DNA from: Epinephelus fuscoguttatus
Lineage: Eukaryota; Chordata; Actinopteri; Perciformes; Serranidae
NCBI RefSeq assembly: GCF_011397635.1
Contig: NC_064769.1
Span: forward strand, 19,237,207-19,301,206
DNA: 64,000 bases
Direction: 5' to 3'
Below, piece by piece: positions 60,707-64,000 of the stretch; position 1 is the stretch's first letter, and each line of letters begins with the position of its first letter. The notes beneath the pieces are model-generated. The model saw only the letters and a program-made list of their open reading frames with translations. It searched no databases and had not been told where the DNA came from. The position numbers and the translations under genes were made by a program.

Positions 60707-62839
60707 TTACCGGTAATGACGTGGCGGTGGGCTATGGTGCTGTGGAGGGTGCCTCCTGGGGGGTGGGCTATGGCGCGACATAGCATGGCGTGGAGGTGAC
60801 TGGTATCTTGGCGGGGGAGATCCTCTGTTATGGTAGGGAGGTGAATAGTGACCCCTGGATCTGGAGCGAGAACGCGACCGATTCCAGTTGGGAGTGCCCC
60901 TCTCCTCATAGACACGGATGTAGGCAGTCTCGCCCTAGAAAAGAAAAATGTTGGACATTTGTTCCTTTCTCCATTGACAATTTTTTCCCCTACGATGGTG
61001 AAGGCATGACCTGCCCTGCTCTTTCTCCGACTGGCTACTACTTGTTGCTTATGTTGGTTAGCAACGAAGGGTGGGTCATGCCTTTGTCATCTGAGGGGGG
61101 ATTAAAAAAAAACTTGGAAAATTGGACAACTGAATCTAAAAGAACTCACTTGATGTGAACGGAACTCAGTCCGATCCAGTCTGCGCAATGCATACTCCAT
61201 GTCCTCTCTACGGAGAAACTCCACCACACCCTCTCCATCACGCTGCACATCTGCAAAACAAACATCTCCTGCCTCGCGCATATGATCCTTCAGATCCTGC
61301 CAGCTCCCAGTTGGTGGTAACCCTGGAATAGGAAAAAGACAAATGTCATCTTAGGTCCTGGTGTTACATTACTTATCACTTCAAATCATTGCAGGGACAG
61401 GTTCATCTATTGCCCAAAGCCTAAACCCCTTGAATTAAACAAAACCTTTACTAACAGCTTTTAAGGTATTTTTATGAACTATGAGCTAACAGCAACTGAA
61501 ATTTAAAGTCTCAAATTGAATTTATTGGGTCACTTTTTTTTTTAGTGAATCTCAATATTTTTAAACCAGAACCCCACAGTGTTGTACTTCCAGATATCTG
61601 CTCTAGTACTACCAGTCAAATCAGGCAACTATGTACCTTAAGACTTTAAAAGGGTTGGTCTTACATAAGCACTCAATTTCTACAGCTTGTACAAGCATGC
61701 TTGTATAAACACCAGATAAATGTAGCATACAACAAAAAAATTATAAACAATGACAAAATTACACCTACCAGTCACTATAGTTGATGTTTGGGATTATGCA
61801 GCCAACATGAGCACTTTCAGTTTACTGTTTTGGTTTTCAAGACATAAGGAGCTGACTTGACCTCATCCACTTAGTCCCCTTGACCTCCAGTCCGCCATGA
61901 GAGAGAGAAACATATCTGCCTACGACTCATGACGTCCTCTACTAGTCCCCTTGTCCTCCAGTCCACCATGAGAGAGAGAGAACCATATCTGCCTACGACT
62001 CATGACGTCCCCTTCTAGTCCCCTTGTCCTCCAGTCCGCCATGAGAGAGAGAGAACCATATCTGCCTACGACTCATGACGTCCTCTACTAGTCCCTTTGT
62101 CCTCCAGTCCGCCATGAGAGAGAGAAAGATAACTGCCTACGACTCATGACGTCCTCTACTAGTCCCTTGTCCTCCAATCCGCCATGAGAGAGAAACATGT
62201 CTGCCTACGACTCTTACGTCCACCATCCTACCACTCCCTTTGACCTCCAGGATGCCGTGAGAGAGAGAGAAACATGAACTGGCTATGACTCATGACGTCG
62301 ACCTACCAGACACTATGACCCGGAATTCAGATCTTCGAGTTGGGGGTCCAAATCTTCCCCTAGGTCCTCCTCCTCCTCCACCACCACCTCCCATAGGACC
62401 AAATTTAGCACCAGAGGATCGAGGATACTCCACACGCAGCTTGGAGTCTCCATATCCATATCCATTCCTTCCATAGACGGCATCGTCTGCATCCCTAAGA
62501 GAAGAGAGCAAAGAACCCCTTACCAAAGTACGCTTGTTTCACTAGCGGACATAGAGCTGGAAATGCCGTCTCCATCCATTTCCTGCTGCCAGTCACTGGA
62601 GACGATATTATACCATAAAACTTAAGGTATCCAACCTGGGGAATGAGATTCGACTTGCCAAAGACCATCCCTAAAACTCACCGTGGGTCTTCAAATCGGA
62701 CGAAGGCAAAAGGGATAGTGCCTCTATTATTCTTCAATTCAATGTCACGGATTTTTCCATATTTGTAGAAGAGATCCTCAATGTCTCTCTCCTGGACATC
62801 CACAGGAAGATTCCCCACATAGATCCGGCCGTCCGACAT
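60707..62839 (-). CDS. srsf9: Serine/arginine-rich splicing factor 9, 4 exons, 248 aa
   Basis: Nuclear SR protein that binds exonic enhancers and recruits the spliceosome. Exons in transcript order: 62839-62682, 62494-62307, 61322-61150, 60934-60707; all GT-AG and in phase. RRM1 has RNP2 IYVGNL (6-11) and RNP1 around IPFAFVRF (42-49). A linker with nine glycines (88-96) leads to the pseudo-RRM2, with the invariant signature SWQDLKDHM at 122-130. The RS part is only RSRSRSRSR (192-200), followed by an unusual Ser-Pro, His and Arg tail to residue 248. The first 14 residues of the longer open frame (MPPFCVSS...) precede the conserved [10 protein letters not shown] start and were left out. Human SRSF9 is 221 aa. 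SRSF1 has a longer N-terminus and a true long RS domain, so SRSF9 fits better. Intron 2 carries a minisatellite. Confidence 0.95.
61857..62306 (-). repeat. Minisatellite of ~72-bp units in srsf9 intron 2, ~6 copies
   Basis: Recurring block on the plus strand: CCATGAGAGAGAG...CTGCCTACGACTCATGACGTC...CTAGTCCC..TTGTCCTCCAGTCCG. The ATGAGAG landmarks fall at 61897, 61968, 62041, 62114, 62184 and (as GTGAGAG) 62257, a spacing of 70-73 bp. The array ends exactly at the exon 2 donor. Confidence 0.85.
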
Positions 62840-63060
62840 GGTGATTGAGTGAGTTGCACTGCTGACACAGAATGGGGGCACCTGCGGATGTTAGTCTGTT
62901 TGCACTACTACAGGCTGTTAATTGAACAGTGAGCTCCAAGTCCTTCTTCTCCCTTAAGATCACTTCTTGCTTTCACAAATAGCTGTGGAAGTGGTCCTTA
63001 TCCTAATCCTAGTTCCAATCCGAAACTTAGTCCATCCGCTTCCAATTCCTTAATTTAGAC
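62840..63060 (-). promoter_or_regulatory. srsf9: srsf9 5' UTR / promoter region
   Basis: Sequence upstream of the srsf9 ATG. I see no TATA box at a convincing distance; the stretch CTAATCC...AATCCG is weakly repetitive. Called by position. Confidence 0.3.
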
Positions 63061-63686
63061 AAAAATAAAAATCTAGACCAGGGATGTGGCCATGACAGTT
63101 GCAAATGATGAGTTCAAGACAAATGGTACAGGCCCTCGGATCCAAGCCTGAAAGCTTTAAAACACAGGGTCATGAATGTCCAACAACCTTAATGAATAGT
63201 TACAGCATTATACAGCTAGAAAGTATACACCGTGTGGAGAAAATCTACTGGCAAAATAACTCTTGAGTAACAAACTTACACCTGCTTAAATAAACACCAC
63301 TTTCTCCGGTCTGTGTGTGTGTGTACCTCAATATACACGGATGAGTGATGAATTAAAGGAAAAATAACATATTTTCTGATGGTTCTCAAAACTCCCATAG
63401 GTGGGCCGTTAAGATTTAATGATGGTAAAGACCTAGAAAATGATTCACGTTGTTTACATACTCATTAACCCTGTGTGATCTGCATTTGTTATGGTACTCT
63501 ACTGTTATTTAGCATTGCAGTGTTGTATCGTATGCCTTAACATGAATGTGTTGCATTTTTGTTTTAATATCTTGTCCACGTCATTTACAAAATGTACAAT
63601 GCAATGCAACACCAAACCATAGCTTTACATATTGTCATAGTTCAGCACACATCTGATAACGTCCTCGACAACGTATAATATTAATT

Positions 63687-63739
<53 letters not shown>

Positions 63740-64000
63740 CTCAGACGGATTTATGGAATTGCAATATAATTTGCAGGTGTTTTTATTTTTCAGGGCAATA
63801 TAAGATCAACGTGGCGGACAGCGGGCTAATTATTAATAATAACGTAAATGGTGGTGAACGCGTAATGGCATGTCAGATATTCAAAAATATTTCCCTTGTA
63901 TAAGTATAAATTGTATATCATCAAAGATGTAATAACGTTAAAATAACATTGGTCTGGACTTATTTACGTTTCCAGTGCCTTGAAACTCGCGTAACGTAAC
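62840..64000. other. Upstream of srsf9, no further gene seen
   Basis: AT-rich sequence with an AT microsatellite at about 63692-63737 and a short TG run near 63311-63323. No exon is recognised before the window ends. Confidence 0.5.

Noticed and set aside
60790-61158. 122-residue frame on the plus strand
   Set aside because: Antisense shadow of srsf9 exon 4 and adjoining intron.

Overview
The window is eukaryotic, from a ray-finned fish and most likely a percomorph. The evidence is split genes with short GT-AG introns (many 77-110 nt), protein matches to vertebrate families, and many copies of small inverted-repeat elements that I recognise as typical of percomorph genomes. There are no prokaryotic operons, CRISPR arrays, rRNAs or recognisable tRNAs.

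Five protein-coding genes were rebuilt exon by exon; every junction keeps the reading frame. In order they are: fam222a (+, 3783-16451, 2 coding exons, 518 aa); gltp (-, 20120-22687, 5 exons, 209 aa); git2 (-, 26364-41054, 19 exons, 707 aa or 706 aa); sgsm1 (+, 43774-56170, 24 exons, 1307 aa); and srsf9 (-, 60707-62839, 4 exons, 248 aa). git2 and sgsm1 are divergent. fam222a/gltp and sgsm1/srsf9 are convergent. gltp lies downstream of git2 on the same strand.

The order fam222a-gltp-git2 agrees with human 12q24.11. srsf9 (human 12q24.31) and sgsm1 (human 22q11) suggest an older linked block. The genes do not form a pathway: glycolipid transfer (gltp), ARF-GAP scaffold at adhesions (git2), RAB/RAP signalling on membranes (sgsm1), pre-mRNA splicing (srsf9) and a poorly characterised protein (fam222a).

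The non-coding space holds several dispersed elements, including a nested pair at 5.57-6.78 kb and three copies of one family (28.7, 48.0 and 55.3 kb). It also holds a tandem element upstream of the main fam222a exon with two perfect oestrogen-response-element palindromes, and a ~72-bp minisatellite that begins exactly at the srsf9 exon 2 donor site. Other points are two GC-AG introns, one tandem (NAGNAG) acceptor in git2, and a 417-residue disordered exon inside the sgsm1 TBC domain. I found no wholly new biological system. The best leads are the repeat-borne receptor sites, the splice-site minisatellite and the splicing variants.
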